A stretch of 64,000 bases of DNA from assembly GCF_014839805.1 (NCBI RefSeq), contig NC_051138.1:13266983-13330982 (forward strand), given 5' to 3'. Positions 51,907 to 63,315 of this stretch are shown here, piece after piece. The notes beneath the pieces were generated by a model that had not been told where the DNA came from, searched no databases, and worked only from the letters and a program-made list of their open reading frames with translations. Within the stretch, counting starts at the first letter, position 1; every line of letters starts with the position of its first letter. Position numbers and translations under genes: made by a program. This stretch comes from Manduca sexta. Taxonomy: Eukaryota; Arthropoda; Insecta; Lepidoptera; Sphingidae.

Positions 51907-52399
51907 ATTGTACGTGATATTACACCACGGAACGAAACCCGTATATAAGCGATAGATATTAGTCTATTGCTTAGATATTATTTCCAAATTGTTTTTGTTT
52001 TCTATTAACGTTAATAAAAAGGCGTATTAGCTACGAACTCTGTATATAAACAACAATATCTACTCTATATTAATAATGAAATGCAATGTCAGGAAGGATT
52101 GGAATTGCGTGTTCGCCTGCAAATGACGGCTAGAGAAGTCCGCGACGCGACCTTCGAGATTGTTCGATGGTGGGCGGAAAATTCAATAATTGCGTCTTAA
52201 AAATGTTATTTGCAAAATATTTTTATTACATTATTTGCTTTGAGTCCCGAGGGGATCGATATCGTGTCTTTCAAGATTACATATGTTTTAATTAAATGGT
52301 AAAAAGGATGCAATGTCTATTCGAACTGTAACCTGATTTAGGAAATTAACCTAATATTTTTTTATTTTTATTATTTTATTGCTTTGAATGATGAAACGA
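51907..52399. other. AT-rich DNA, nothing recognised
   Basis: Nothing could be supported here. Confidence 0.4.
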
Positions 52400-52690
52400 T
52401 CTTGCCGTTCCCTTGATACTAAGCGATACGACCGCCCATAAATACTAGAAACACCATAAAATACTTTGAATTACATAATATTTTTGGTACCTATTCCACT
52501 GCGCTCGCACTCCTAAGACATGAAATGTTAAGTCTTATTATGTTCAGTAGTTACACTAGGTACAATGTTCTTCAAACAGGAACACAAAAGTGACTATACA
52601 AGGCTGCTTGGCCGCAGAAATAGACAATGCGATGGTACCTACCCAGGCGGACTCTCATATATGAGAGATCTACCACCAGTTACATACACA
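52400..52690 (-). mobile_element. SINE-5, full copy
   Basis: On the plus strand: GCGATACGACCGCCCATAAA, TTGGTACCTATTCCACTGCG, CTTCAAACAGGAACACAAA and GGTACCTACCCAGGCGGACT, ending TACCACCAGT. This is the inverse of 25418-25742. Confidence 0.75.
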
Positions 52691-53045
52691 GCTCATCTAC
52701 GCCAATAGACCAAAAAATCGACATTTATATGTATGTCTAAAGTATAGGTATACGTACTAAAATATATTCATTATTTAAGTTAGCCTAACAATATTACCGA
52801 TACTCGAAAAACACGAAAGTCGATATCATAATAAGAGTATAACATTACAATCGGCAAATAGGAAACTATTTGCGTGAATCATTTAACAACCACAATTTCG
52901 GTAAGTTATTTCGGTTTACATAATTCATAATTCTGACCATTTTAGAACGCATTTTATGGTCTGTAAATTAGTCGTAAATCATTATCCGGGCTAACTATAT
53001 GTGTTTTCGTACTCATGTTTCGTCAGAACGAGCCAGTTGTGATTA
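52691..53045. other. AT-rich DNA, nothing recognised
   Basis: Nothing could be supported here. Confidence 0.4.
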
Positions 53046-53250
53046 ACAATATCAGCCTTGTAGTACTGTCCTACTGCTGGGAATGGGCTTTCTACTATCG
53101 AGAGGAATTAAGCCTTAGTCTCTCACGCTAGCCTAAAGCGGATCAGCAGACTTCATATAATCTCAAAAATCTTATATTGAATTTCTCAGGTTGCAAGTTG
53201 TTCTCAGGCTTCCCTACGATGTTTTCCTTCGCCGTTAAATCAAGCGATAA
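53046..53250 (-). mobile_element. SINE-4 copy
   Basis: ACAATATCAGCCTTGTAGTA, CTACTGCTGGGAATGGGCTT, AGGAATTAAGCCTTAGTCTC and GATGTTTTCCTTCGCCGTTA, inverse order. Confidence 0.65.
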
Positions 53251-53659
53251 TTCACAAAGAATACACACATTTTTAACTACCTCTCCGCAGACACTTCTAT
53301 CTGGACCTCACTCCGTTTACTACCACGTGGGATTGCTTTGTATAAAAAAGTCGTTCACAAGACATCCATAATCATGTGTAGACGATTACGTCAATAGCAT
53401 ATTGTACTTTATCCTTTATGTGACAATGATAAATTACCCAGTGAGCTCAGAAAGGTGTAGAATCAATTCTAGAGTAACGTTTCTTTATTCAGTTACCTTT
53501 TTCTGGTTGAATGGCGTCGTCATCCAATACTCACGTCAACTCGAGACTAATGGGTTTTGGGGCGGTGGTTTTAGGTTCGATGCTCAGGTTGTGTTATAAT
53601 GATAAGTTTGGTATTGGGCACGAATAAGTAAAAAAGTATAATCAATAGTTCTTTTTGTT

Positions 53660-53740
53660 GAATTGTTTTTTTGTTATGTGTTCCGTCCCATGATGTGGCA
53701 GGGAGCAAGTCTAATGTACTGGATACGTGTCAATAAATAA
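53660..53740 (-). mobile_element. SINE-1 fragment
   Basis: TGTTCCGTCCCATGATGTGG and a short flank. Only the GGGACGGAACA region remains. Confidence 0.4.
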
Positions 53741-54339
53741 TTACCAGAGTGTTTTGACGAAAACGATTTCCTCACTATGACTCGTAATAGAATTCTAAAA
53801 CACCCATAAAGCGACCCTATCACAACTCATTTGAGTTGAAATTACTTTGGTTATGAAACATTGTAATATGTTTTATGAAGTCAATGAAATCTTTGATTAG
53901 CACTAAATAAGCCAGTTTTACTTAACTTTCGTTGAGCGTTAGAAAGGGTCGATGGCTGGAATGTCTGTAATTTTGCAAATTATCTTCTCTGGAGGGAAAG
54001 TGGTTATTAACTCGAAGCGACAGCCTTTCGAATCGAGGCCACTGACGTTATTACTATCGCTTCGTTCTTATAGTGATAACTCCGTTAGTCTGTAAACGGT
54101 AATGTCTTTGATTCCAAAAGTATATACAAATTTCGAGACAAAGTTTTTTTTATTGCCATTTTAGGCTAACGAGCAAGATGTCCGCCTGGGGCTTTATTCT
54201 CTATCCCGCACGTTATTTTAACAGTGTGTAACAAGCACGTAACACAACGCGTCATGTTTAGGACTATAGAAATTTGACTTACAGAATACCATTCCACGCA
54301 CATTTCTCGGAGATAACATGACACGGCCGCGTTTACATT
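53741..54339. other. AT-rich DNA, nothing recognised
   Basis: Nothing could be supported here. Confidence 0.4.
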
Positions 54340-54432
54340 ATCATACAGAATAAGGGCCCTGATGGAAAGCAGCATCCGCCGCCTATGGACTTGCAAAGGC
54401 AGAGGTACAGACAAGCCGCTGTCTACCGAGAG
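54340..54432 (+). mobile_element. Short lepidopteran repeat (GAGCAAGCGG type)
   Basis: GGGCCCTGATGGAAAGCAGC, CGCCGCCTATGGACTTGCAA and AAGCCGCTGTCTACCGAGAG share their order with 47128-47230. Confidence 0.5.
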
Positions 54433-55394
54433 ATAAGCAGTCTCTTTAAGCCTCAGTTTAAAGAAGTATAAGTAATAGCGCGGCAAACACTGCTGCGTGG
54501 AGTTCATTCCAAAGATATCAGAGTAAAAATAAATTACCTAGGAAATAAACCGTTTTTAACCATTGTTGTAAAAACTAGGTTTTTAGTAATAAATAACAAC
54601 AGTATAAGACTTATAAACATAATAAATAAATTGTGGGTTTCATTAGATATAAAAGTAGATCGAACATCTTGAATCGTTTTGGATTTTGTACTGGTATTAA
54701 TGGAGGGCTCCGTAGGTTCCGGACATTGTGAGTGTTAGCTCTCTGCTTAACCTTTCAGGCATACAGGCGTATACTTATATTTGCATAGCCTTTATTAACT
54801 TACGGTCAGCAACAAACATAGTTGGACCTAATATCAAAAACTTCGAATCACCCATACTGTATGCTAATTTTATTTTCTTCATTTAAATAAACTTACATTT
54901 ACATAAAAACAAAAGAAAAATAAGCTGATTTGAAATTTTCATTATGTTCCGTTATTTTTATGTGTATGCTGCAAAGTGCATTAGCGTTTCTACCTTTCTG
55001 TTTCACTGTACTCGATAAAACGTTCGATTTTAAAATAACTAAGGTTTAATGACATTGTGCAAATACCTGGACTTTTGTATTGACTTCGCGGGTTTGTGGA
55101 TACAAAATAAAAGGCATTACCGTGATCCCTGGAATCAAGTAGCTTAATGGAAATATATTTTACTGATTTTAGTGAATTCAATAGTATTTTAGAGTGGTTC
55201 AAAAAACGAACTCAGATAAAAGCTAAACAGTACATAGTGCACCAAATAAATAAAATGAAATCGATACGTTCACATTATTATTAATAAGTAACCTGGAGTG
55301 AGGCAGTCTAATTTTGAGAAAAAAAAAACAATTTTAAAAATATAAATCTTTTCTCACGAAACTCACGCGGATTATACAAAATTCAATTCATTAA
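54433..55394. other. AT-rich DNA, nothing recognised
   Basis: Nothing could be supported here. Confidence 0.4.
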
Positions 55395-55985
55395 GAAGTT
55401 TGTGTCCAGTCGGATAGCGACCGTACACAGTAAAACCTGACGTAGTACCCCACGCAGGGCCGTAGCTAGGGGGGGGGGGGCATTGAGGGGCAATGCCCTA
55501 CCTTAAAATGCTAATGCCCTACCTTAAATACTAATGCCCTACCTTAATAAAGAACTAAATTGTACATTACGACTCAATGAATATATATGGAGCAGCGGTT
55601 TTATTTTACGATTTGGAAGTTGGTCCCATAGTAAGTTATTCGTATTGTGGAGTGAAATAGCTTCTTTCGAGATTTAGGGGAATTTTGTTACAATCTGTAT
55701 ATTAGCTTAAAAATTACGTAAGTTAATTTACGTTTTTTTTTCTCACTTACACAAGATAAGGAAACCAAAAATCGATTGAGCAGATCAGATCTAGTAACAT
55801 TTTTATTTCCGTCCTGCTTGTAAAAACAGCTGCCCTACCTTAAATTCAAGTCTAGCTACGGCCCTGACCCCACGTACAGTATATGGGATTGCGTTCAGGG
55901 TTCAGCAATCGACAACTATATTTCATGTCGTCACCCTATATACATTATTTAACTTACCATCACATACAATGGGGTCATTTTGTTC
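55395..55985 (-). mobile_element. SINE-3 split by a hAT-like MITE
   Basis: TCGGATAGCGACCGTACACA and GTAAAACCTGACGTAGTACC lie left of the MITE; CACGTACAGTATATGGGATT and GCGTTCAGGGTTCAGCAATC, then TCGACA, lie right of it. Joined, they give a minus-strand SINE-3. Confidence 0.65.
55447..55874. mobile_element. hAT-like MITE with 8-bp target duplication
   Basis: The element at 55455-55866 (412 bp) has perfect 15-bp inverted ends CAGGGCCGTAGCTAG. The target duplication ACCCCACG lies at 55447-55454 and 55867-55874. A G-run follows the left end, then three tandem units built on AATGCCCTACCTTAAA, with an inverse relative near the right end. The 8-bp duplication and CAGGG start fit hAT. It is non-coding. 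Confidence 0.88.
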
Positions 55986-56027
55986 ATGATCGTATAAAAA
56001 ATATTATTGCAACGCATACTATATACT

Positions 56028-56300
56028 ATTATAATATATTGATAGTACCATCCCTGAATTACGTACTGCGTACCACAGAGCACGTCTCCTACTTTTTAGT
56101 CGACTATGATGGTCTACTGCGGGTAAGTAGACTTCACATACCCTCGAAAATTCACTTTGAAGTATTTTCAATTCAGGTTTCCTCGCGATGTTTTCCTTCA
56201 ACGTTTAAGTAAACGATCTTTGATAAACATCACACGTAATTTCGAAGTCAGATGTACCTTGGGTTTTGAACCTGCAGACATTCAGCTCGGCAAACCGTTC
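56028..56300 (-). mobile_element. SINE-4 copy with extended 5' part
   Basis: GGGTAAGTAGACTTCACATA, CCCTCGAAAATTCACTTTG, TTTCCTCGCGATGTTTTCCT and AACCTGCAGACATTCAGCTC, inverse order. Confidence 0.65.
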
Positions 56301-57369
56301 CATTCCCAACTATGCTATCTTTCACTAGGTATGCTATTAATATTCTGGTTAGCAGTGGCAAAGAGTCCAATAATCCGATTCCTACCGGCTTCCCTTTCGT
56401 AATTTATGTAAAATGTAATTACCATTAAAATGATTTGCAGATCGCAATTATGCATTAATTAGCACGTATATGTTATATTGGGTCTCCTTTCATAAAATTT
56501 TACCCTTCGCCCTTGCTAGTTAGAACAAAATGTATCGTATATACCGTAGGTATGCATAATATTAAGCATTTATAAAGACTATCTATTAATTTGTTGTTAA
56601 TAACATCAAATATTTTCGCAATGCACAGCTAATAAAGGCACAGAGTGCGTAATGAATTCGATCCTGAAAATGCGTAGGAACAAGAAGGTATTAAATAGGC
56701 CGGCCATGCATCTTCGGAGACGCGGCCCCTAATGTAGGCTGTATATCTTAACAAATTGGCCAGTAGTAATGGCTGTTTCACACTAGACAATGGATAGAGC
56801 AAGTTAATAACTGTGTAAGTAAGCCCTCTTTGCCTGAACGGCTGGTTAATTTAGACAGAGTAGTGGAGTGAGTTAGTAATTATGCAAGTAACTGTGTATG
56901 GGAATTGTTGCTTCTGTCTGTAAGGGACAAAAGAATACTACTAGAAACAAAAGCATCTATCGTTACTATATTATAGTTGGATAATAAAAATATCTTGCAA
57001 TAGTTGGTCATATAGGTAAGTCTGTTTAAATTGTTTCTAGAATTTATATAGCACTCAAAGTATGGACAAATCTCTAACATACATAAATATTTTATCATTA
57101 TTATTTTTAACTCGTGGTCATTCCAGCAGAGTTGAAAAAAAATTGATACTTCAAGGCTGTAACCACACGAGACAGTTTGCGACTAGCTTTACTGATTCTC
57201 TTGAGTGAATTGCGTACCCATCAGTTACAGTATAACATGCCGAGAAACATGTATAGTGTGGACGATCTATTATCCATAGGCGCTCGACTTAAAGCAAACA
57301 GCTTCCGACTGGCCTAATGTGACCGTGTCCTAATTTAAAAAAATTGTTACAAATAAATTTCCAAGCGTA
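56301..57369. other. AT-rich DNA, nothing recognised
   Basis: Nothing could be supported here. Confidence 0.4.
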
Positions 57370-57582
57370 TATAAAAATTGGGGTCGAAAGGTTCTAGAGT
57401 GGAGGCCACGTACAGGCAAGAGGAATGTCGGACGCCCGCCTACATGGTGGACGGACGACCTGACTAAGGTCGCAGGAAGTCGCTGGATGCATGCCGCTTC
57501 CAACAGGTCGACGTGGAGATCCTTGGGGGAGGCCTATGTTCAGCAGTGGACTTCCTGTGGCTGAGATGATGATGATGATATA
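57370..57582 (+). mobile_element. RTE-type LINE, 5'-truncated 3' end
   Basis: The last 55 codons of an open frame (57397-57564) include EWRPRTGKRNVGRPPTWWTD and WRSLGEAYVQQWTSCG, ending in TGA. The pattern GRP..W.DD...W...A..R..W..LGEAY is the usual C-terminus of RTE-clade ORF2. A (GAT)n tail follows immediately. It is a typical dead-on-arrival insertion with no frameshift in the part kept. Confidence 0.8.
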
Positions 57583-58247
57583 AAAAATGTATTTTTGTGT
57601 TAATTATTTTTATGGCACGCTTATATTTGCACCAGGAATATAAAATATGAATATAATTATGGGGGTATTTTGATTCCTGATTTGCTATGGGGACAATTAA
57701 TATTAAATAAAATTCTTTATTTAACACGTAGGCGAACAAAGTTGCACTTATGATACGTCAAAACAAAGTATAAGAATAATTATTATTATTTCTAAACAAC
57801 TATTTAAATTACTTATATAACTATGGACATTTTAAATTAGGGATAAAATTTATAATAAAAGCAAGGTGCAAACCGAAGTAACCAGCTCGGGCTGGCAGGT
57901 AGAGGGAAATAGAAGGATAACGCGTCACGATCCTCACCGGCGAGGACATGAGCCCTAACCTGGCTAATCTACCAGCCTTTCACTAGCTACCTAAGTGATG
58001 ACTACCCGAAGAAGAAAGGCAGAAAGAAACTCCGGGCTTTCTTTTTTGTCATCACTTGTTCAGTACTTCTTTTGTATTTTTTTTCCAAGTCTTTCTTGTA
58101 TATAGTCACAATAGTTATATAAGCTAATGCACGCACATCACCGTTAACATGAGATAAGAAGAAATCCAATCGAATTAACCTGGAGCCAACTCATCCCTAT
58201 CTTTCTATTTGATTAAGTTTCTTTGCAGGATAAATACAAATTAGTGT
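57583..58247. other. Mixed DNA with GC-rich patch
   Basis: A repeat shared with 45995-46085 lies at 57735-57800. A GC-rich patch at 57860-58050 (AACCAGCTCGGGCTGGCAGG, TCCTCACCGGCGAGGACATG) looks like the 3' part of a retroelement, but I cannot name it. Confidence 0.4.
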
Positions 58248-58315
58248 TCCCTGAGACTCGCCGAGCTTCACCTTCGATGTCATAAAATGCATGCCACTGC
58301 TGATCCTGATTTACA
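58248..58315 (+). repeat. Repeat fragment shared with 43585-43660
   Basis: TTCCCTGAGACTCGCCGAGC, TTCACC and CCACTGCTGATCCTG: the inverse of 43585-43660. Confidence 0.6.
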
Positions 58316-58319
58316 GGAG

Positions 58320-58512
58320 TTTCAGTGGAAATTATCTAAATACCTCAAGTATTAGATTCACTAGAAACTCGAGGGTATGTTTAGGCTGCCAACCCACATT
58401 AGGTCGACGTGGTGGACTAAACCACCTCACTAGTAGGGCAGTCCGGTGGCCAATATTGGGCACAATTTATTATACTAAAGGGCTGGTATTATTATTATTA
58501 TATTATACTTTA
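58320..58512 (+). mobile_element. SINE-4 copy, diverged
   Basis: CACTAGAAACTCGAGGGTAT, GTCGACGTGGTGGACTAAAC and GGGCTGGTATTATTATTATT, ending in the TATTA tail. Confidence 0.6.
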
Positions 58513-58807
58513 GGCTTCTGCCAATTTCAATACAGAAGATGAAGAACATAGCACATTCCTGACGTCGGTATTATAGGGCGGTTAAATATTAGATAGTGAC
58601 CACAATACAAACAACATAAGGTATAAAATCTACGACATTGCCTCAAGTAAGTGGGGAAGTTCGTTGCAGTTGAATAGTATTTGAAACAGATTGGCATTAT
58701 TGTAACAATTGGCGAGGTTAATCATCTCTCGTTTAGCAGTCTTCACACCCTGCTACATAATTAAAAGGCAGTGAAGTTATTTTTGCGTGCCTGTATGAAA
58801 AAAATCT

Positions 58808-59036
58808 GGCGCCCTAGCCTGGATAGTCTATCGGTGGAGTAGTTGTATAGCGTTGTTATAAACACCGCTCTGAGATCCGGTCGGAATCCCGAATAACAGC
58901 GCGGAGTCAGGAATTCGTGCCTGATATGGCAATAGTCTCACCCCCTAACATCATGGGATGGAATACGTATGCGAAAACTGCGTGCCTTGGCTGCATCTCT
59001 GCCCACCCCTTCCTAAAGGCGTGATGTGTGTATCAC
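58808..59036 (+). mobile_element. SINE-1, full copy
   Basis: The tRNA-like head (GGTGGAGTAGTTGTATAGCG) is followed by ATTCGTGCCTGATATGGCAA, CATCATGGGATGGAATACGT and GCATCTCTGCCCACCCCTTC, ending AAAGGCGTGATGTGTGTA. Confidence 0.75.
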
Positions 59037-59559
59037 AGTATAGACAATACTATATTATATTTATCTACTTATATTGACCGTACTGAGCCGAGGTTCGTAA
59101 CCAGTTAGTGGGGCGCCCTCAGCGTGGTCGCTTTATTTTCAAGGGTTGCAAGCGCCTAATACGCTCATCCAAAAGTCCGGTGTCTTTATACAAGCCAGGC
59201 TTTTGCAACGTAACAAACGTGATGTCAAATAAAAATACTTTTATTATTAGTAGTTTACTATCGGAAATAGACCAAGGCAAGATAAAATGTAGGCTTAGAG
59301 ACCCGAATCAATCATGCGCTTTCTTTACTTTTATTACAACTCTACTTATCGGTCCTTTATTAGGTTTTTAGATAAGCCGTTTGCCAATTTCCCTTTTTGT
59401 ACTGCCCTAAGCCCACACGTGTTTTGAAAGGTCAAGCTTTGATTATTTATGTGGTATAAACTACATATAGATTTGAAGTAATAGTTGCTAATTTTGCGAG
59501 AGTTCTAAATCTATTGTATGAATTGAGATACATCAATATTAGCCAATCATAACGCCTAT
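59037..59559. other. DNA with a short GC-richer patch, unassigned
   Basis: At 59100-59230 GC content rises. The minus strand there reads DITFVTLQKPGLYKDTG before a stop, with no match to the missing ABCG N-terminus. Confidence 0.3.
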
Positions 59560-59665
59560 GTCGATGTACTACGAAGGCTGTCATGCCGTCAGCACTGAAA
59601 AACAGACTTGTTATCACAGCTTTGCTCCTTCCTTAGATAAAAAAACGTCTATGAATACAGGGCTT
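59560..59665 (-). mobile_element. Foldback MITE half
   Basis: GTCATGCCGTCAGCACTGAA, AACAGACTTGTTATCACAGC and ACGTCTATGAATACAGGG match one arm and part of the centre of 34999-35272. Confidence 0.55.
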
Positions 59666-59811
59666 AACAAATAACTGACCAAACTGACCTATGTGTCTAA
59701 TGTAGCTTATCTTAGATACTGCCCCATGGAAGCATTTTGGTACATATAACAAGTTTAATATTACCAGTGTTGAAACAAAAAAACTTTAAAATATTTGATA
59801 CATTGCATTCA

Positions 59812-59895
59812 AAGCCGACATGGGATTCGAATCCAGGACCTCAGCGTGATAGTTGTACTCGTATCTCGTACATTAACAACTACTCCGAGCCACTC
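59812..59895 (-). mobile_element. SINE tRNA-like head fragment
   Basis: GGGATTCGAATCCAGGACCT and CAGCGTGATAGTTGTACTCG, then AACAACTACTCCGAGCC: the inverse of the SINE-1/2 head, body missing. Confidence 0.65.
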
Positions 59896-60230
59896 TATAT
59901 TACGTCATTATAGTCCTGTATATTTAGTTAAATTTAATTTCAAAATTGAAAGCGATCCAAACAAACAATAATGTACGTATGTTTTCACGATCTATTCCGT
60001 CATTTAAACATTTCAACCCGTTAATGGGTTTAATGTAATTTAATACGAAAAATAAATAATATTGCTGTTGGGCGTTCATGAATTTCGCACGAAATAATTT
60101 GTGATAACACGGTAATCTAAAGTTAACACCGCATGCAAATAATCAGAAATCAATTTATTCTGTCGATTGGATAATAATATAAATATTTAATTACGGATCA
60201 AGGACTGTTATGTTTTCATGTTTATATAAA
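59896..60230. other. AT-rich DNA, nothing recognised
   Basis: Nothing could be supported here. Confidence 0.4.
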
Positions 60231-60666
60231 ACTGGCTTTTCTCGCGACTTTGCCCGCGTGAAAAATGTCCCGCTATATATTTTCCTGGGATAGAAAGTCA
60301 AGGTCCTTCTCAGAGCTTCAAACTGTCTCCATATGAAATTACATCGAAATCTGTCGGGTAGTCTTTGAGTTTATCGCGTTTAGACAGGCAGACAGATGCG
60401 ACAGGGAACTTGTTTTTACTGAACTTTCTAAGATGAACAATTCCGTTATAAATTTGTACAACTTTAACCGTTTACGCAGCGCACGCAACGCAAGCTCTCA
60501 AAAGACGTAAATCTTCTCTGTTGTTGCAACATGTTTCATTGATGCCCCGCTCGTATTGGTCATAGCGTGATGTTACATAGCCTACAGCCTCCCTAGATAA
60601 ATGGGCCATCCAACACTAAAATAATTATTCAATTTGAACAAGTACTTCAAACAAACAAACACAAAC
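60231..60666 (-). mobile_element. Helitron-like element, family A, near complete
   Basis: It starts with the inverse 3' end ACTGGCTTTTCTCGCGACTT, TGCCCGCG. Inside are GTTTAGACAGGCAGACAGAT, AACCGTTTACGCAGCGCACG and CGCTCGTATTGGTCATAGCG, then TGATGTTACATAGCCTACAG and GGGCCATCCAACACTAAAAT. About 436 bp, non-coding. Confidence 0.75.
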
Positions 60667-60667
60667 T

Positions 60668-60865
60668 GGTGGTAGGATATATTTTATATCCACCCAGATA
60701 GCGACCACGGTACACGAGGTGTTAAAACCCGCCATAGTGGCCCGCGTATGTTGCGTTCCGGGATCAGTCAGTGTATATCCGATTGCAACAGGCCAGCATA
60801 ATTATGCTGATTGCGTAGGAGTAATCATCTTTCATCAGTCGACATTTTATTGGACCCACGAACAC
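60668..60865 (-). mobile_element. SINE-3, nearly complete copy
   Basis: GGTAGGATATATTTTATATC, CACCCAGATAGCGACCACGG, CGCGTATGTTGCGTTCCGGG, CCAGCATAATTATGCTGATT and TCATCAGTCGACATTTTATT. Confidence 0.75.
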
Positions 60866-60964
60866 TTCTTTAAAGGAGTAAAACTTTCAAATCTAGGTAT
60901 CGTAATAACAAAACGAATGTAAGTTTATTTATATTGAAGTATATTTTGTTTAATCGTGCATGCC

Positions 60965-61130
60965 CAAGTAAGTTTGACGCGTTCCGGGATCAGCCCGTTT
61001 ATATCTGGTTGCTACAGGCCGGCATAATTGTGTCGACTGCTGAGGGGTAATGTCTCGTCGTCATCTCTCGTCAGTCGACATTTTATTGGACCCCAGTCCA
61101 CTTACCATCAGGTTCAGGGGCTGTTTGCCG
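60965..61130 (-). mobile_element. SINE-3 copy
   Basis: AAGTAAGTTTGACGCGTTCC, GGGATCAGCCCGTTTATATC, CATAATTGTGTCGACTGCTG and TCTCGTCAGTCGACATTTTA, then CTTACCATCAGGTTCAGG. It lies 100 bp from the copy at 60668-60865 and in the same direction. Confidence 0.75.
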
Positions 61131-61392
61131 TGTCCATACAAAAAAAATATTGTGTAGGCTTATAAGAAATATTCTCCATACTGATTTGATATATGTCACA
61201 TCATAATATCACCGCTGCTAATCAGGTTGTATTTGTGACTTTGAAAAGTAAATTTTTTTTTTTTTCATCCTTTCGCGTAATAATTTTAATGATATTTCTA
61301 ATTAAATGTATAAATTGTATTTTTTAATAATAATGAATCAATATTGCATGCTAATTTATCGTAATTATTATTAATTATATTTAAACAATAAT

Positions 61393-61660
61393 ACTGCATC
61401 GGTGGCGTAGTTGTATTGCATGTCCGGTACAATAGCGCTCTGAGGTCCTGGGTTCGAATCCCGGGTCGGGCAAAGTGATATTTGGGTTTTTCTGCTCAGT
61501 ATCAGCCCGGAGTCTGGAATTTGTGCCCGATATGGCGATAGGCTCGCCTCCTATCACATCATGGGACGGAACATACTTGGCGAAAAGTGGGTGCCCTAGT
61601 TGCGCCTCTGCCTACCCCTTCGGGGATAAATGCGTGATGTTATGTTATATAAACAATAAT
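61393..61660 (+). mobile_element. SINE-1 (tRNA-headed), reference copy
   Basis: This is the best copy here. The tRNA-like head has an A box TGGCGTAGTTG (61403-61413) and a B box GGTTCGAATCC (61451-61461), the internal RNA polymerase III promoter. The body has CAGCCCGGAGTCTGGAATTT, GTGCCCGATATGGCGATAGG, CATCATGGGACGGAACATAC and AAAAGTGGGTGCCCTAGTTG. The tail is CTACCCCTTCGGGGATAAAT, then GCGTGATGT. It is not a functional tRNA gene, since the 5' half does not fold as a cloverleaf by eye. Confidence 0.85.
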
Positions 61661-62399
61661 ATCAAGAATGTTGTATTCACTTATAATGATAGTACACAAT
61701 GTCCAATGTTATTACTCAACTGAATTTTATAGTATATGTGGAACTGTTGGTGGTGTATCTAAATAAATAAATAAATAAATAATATACACGTGTAGAATAA
61801 AGAAAAACAAACATATAAATATTTGTTTTCACATAAATTGAGGAAAAACATTGGTTCGTCAGTTCAATCAGGGTCAGTGGAATCAACCTTAATAGCATGT
61901 AGTTAATTTGTCATTTACAAAAAATATTTTTTAATGATACAGATAACTGCCGAAGTTTCTATAGAATTCTAAAATATTTTTTGTACTTTTTATACTTTTA
62001 CGTGGTTTTATATCGATATTTGTGGTTAATTATTATTTTTCTAATCTGCGTAATATTACCAGATAAAATAAAAATACATGATATAACCATTCAAGTCGAG
62101 TTAAACGTGATTTTGATTGACATACCAATGGATTTAAACTTTTTTTATTATTTGTTATGTATTTAAGTATTTTTTTTGGTAATATCTGTATTTGCGTTGT
62201 CAAAGAAAATGGCTTTTAAATATAGAACAGACAGACTGCATAGTTCTTTCATTGTTTTTTTTTTAATAACTCACATTTTTTTATCATCTCAAAATATTGT
62301 CCATTTAATACTCTTTGTGAGTCCACGATTGCGTAGTTGGGCATGGTACGAACGCTTGAGACGAAGGACTGCAGGTTTGATATATTTATTATATATTGT
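61661..62399. other. AT-rich DNA with (TAAA)n
   Basis: A short (AAAT)n tract lies at 61763-61785. At 62320-62390 there is a faint tRNA-like head. Nothing else could be supported. Confidence 0.4.
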
Positions 62400-62548
62400 T
62401 TAACTATCCTTCGCTTTAACAACGAAAGAAGACATTGTGAAAAGTATTTGAGAATTTTCCATAAGAATTTCGAAGGTATGTGAAGTCGGACACGCACTAG
62501 GCTATACCGAGCGCAGTATTATACAAGGTTGGTATTATTATATTATTA
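62400..62548 (+). mobile_element. SINE-4 copy, shortened
   Basis: ACAACGAAAGAAGACATTGT, AGAATTTCGAAGGTATGTGA and AAGGTTGGTATTATTATATT. Confidence 0.6.
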
Positions 62549-62765
62549 ACTAGCCACCTGCCTCAGCATCGCGAGGGTGGGAAAGCAAATTATATTCCTG
62601 AATTTTTATCTGACGTACAAAGTATTACAGAATTATACACATAAACCTTCCCCATGAATAACTCCGTCCATAGGTGAAAATCGTATTAAAATATGTTCGG
62701 TAGTTCATACGTTTATCGCTGTCAGACAGCTAGACGCTCTAGACGACTTTGTTTTATAATAAGAT
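62549..62765 (-). mobile_element. Helitron-like element, shortened
   Basis: It starts ACTAGCCACCTGCCTCAGCA, the inverse of a CTAGT end with an eroded hairpin. AAACCTTCCCCATGAATAAC, TATCGCTGTCAGACAGCTAG and ACTTTGTTTTATAATAAGAT follow. Confidence 0.6.
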
Positions 62766-63164
62766 TGAGTCTACTAAACGACAGGGGTCGAAGCGAAGAG
62801 CAATCGTTAATGCTAACATCATGTGTAGGAATGACATATTTTAACGGCAGACTTATCGTTCTCATATATTTTTTGTTTTCCATTAGCGTTTACGATTGTA
62901 GAAAAGCGTCTCGGACGGCCTCTGGTGTATCGCAAGTGAGAGCCCGTCAACCGCCTAGACCATTGATTCCTAAAGTTGTCCAGATGGACCCACAGGGGAA
63001 AAAAGTTTGGGAATCTCTGACCTAGACTGTCTACCTGGATGATTTATTTCTGCTCATTTCCAACGATGTTTTCAAGGTACTCATAATATGTTGCCAGCGA
63101 AGAACAAGCTTCTTATGCTTACCTGAAACAAAATGAATTTTGATAATTTTTTTGTCTGATCACT
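62766..63164. other. DNA with no recognised feature
   Basis: At 62910-63020 the plus strand reads CCTAAAGTTGTCCAGATGGA and GTTTGGGAATCTCTGACCTA, like part of a tRNA-less repeat, but it could not be assigned. Confidence 0.3.
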
Positions 63165-63300
63165 CGTTGTGTATAAGACCGGAGTCTAGGATTTATGTCT
63201 GATATTGCGATATGTTTGCATTATTTTGGGACGGAACACACATGATGCAACGAGGATGCCCTGGTAGCACCTCTGCTGCCTCTATGGGGATAAAGGAATT
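63165..63300 (+). mobile_element. SINE-1 fragment (3' part)
   Basis: AGACCGGAGTCTAGGATTTA, TTTTGGGACGGAACACACAT and GGATGCCCTGGTAGCACCTC, then GGGGATAAAGG. The head is missing. Confidence 0.65.
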
Positions 63301-63315
63301 TGCAAAACATAAAAA

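Noticed and set aside
55883..56212. 109-codon open frame on the plus strand
   Set aside because: It lies across SINE-3 and SINE-4 remnants and has no motif.
59108..59371. Candidate N-terminal exon of the ABCG gene
   Set aside because: The minus strand here stops quickly and does not show the expected sequence or phase before [10 protein letters not shown].
61393..61480. tRNA gene
   Set aside because: A and B boxes are present, but this is the head of a SINE with several copies in the window, and no good cloverleaf is seen.
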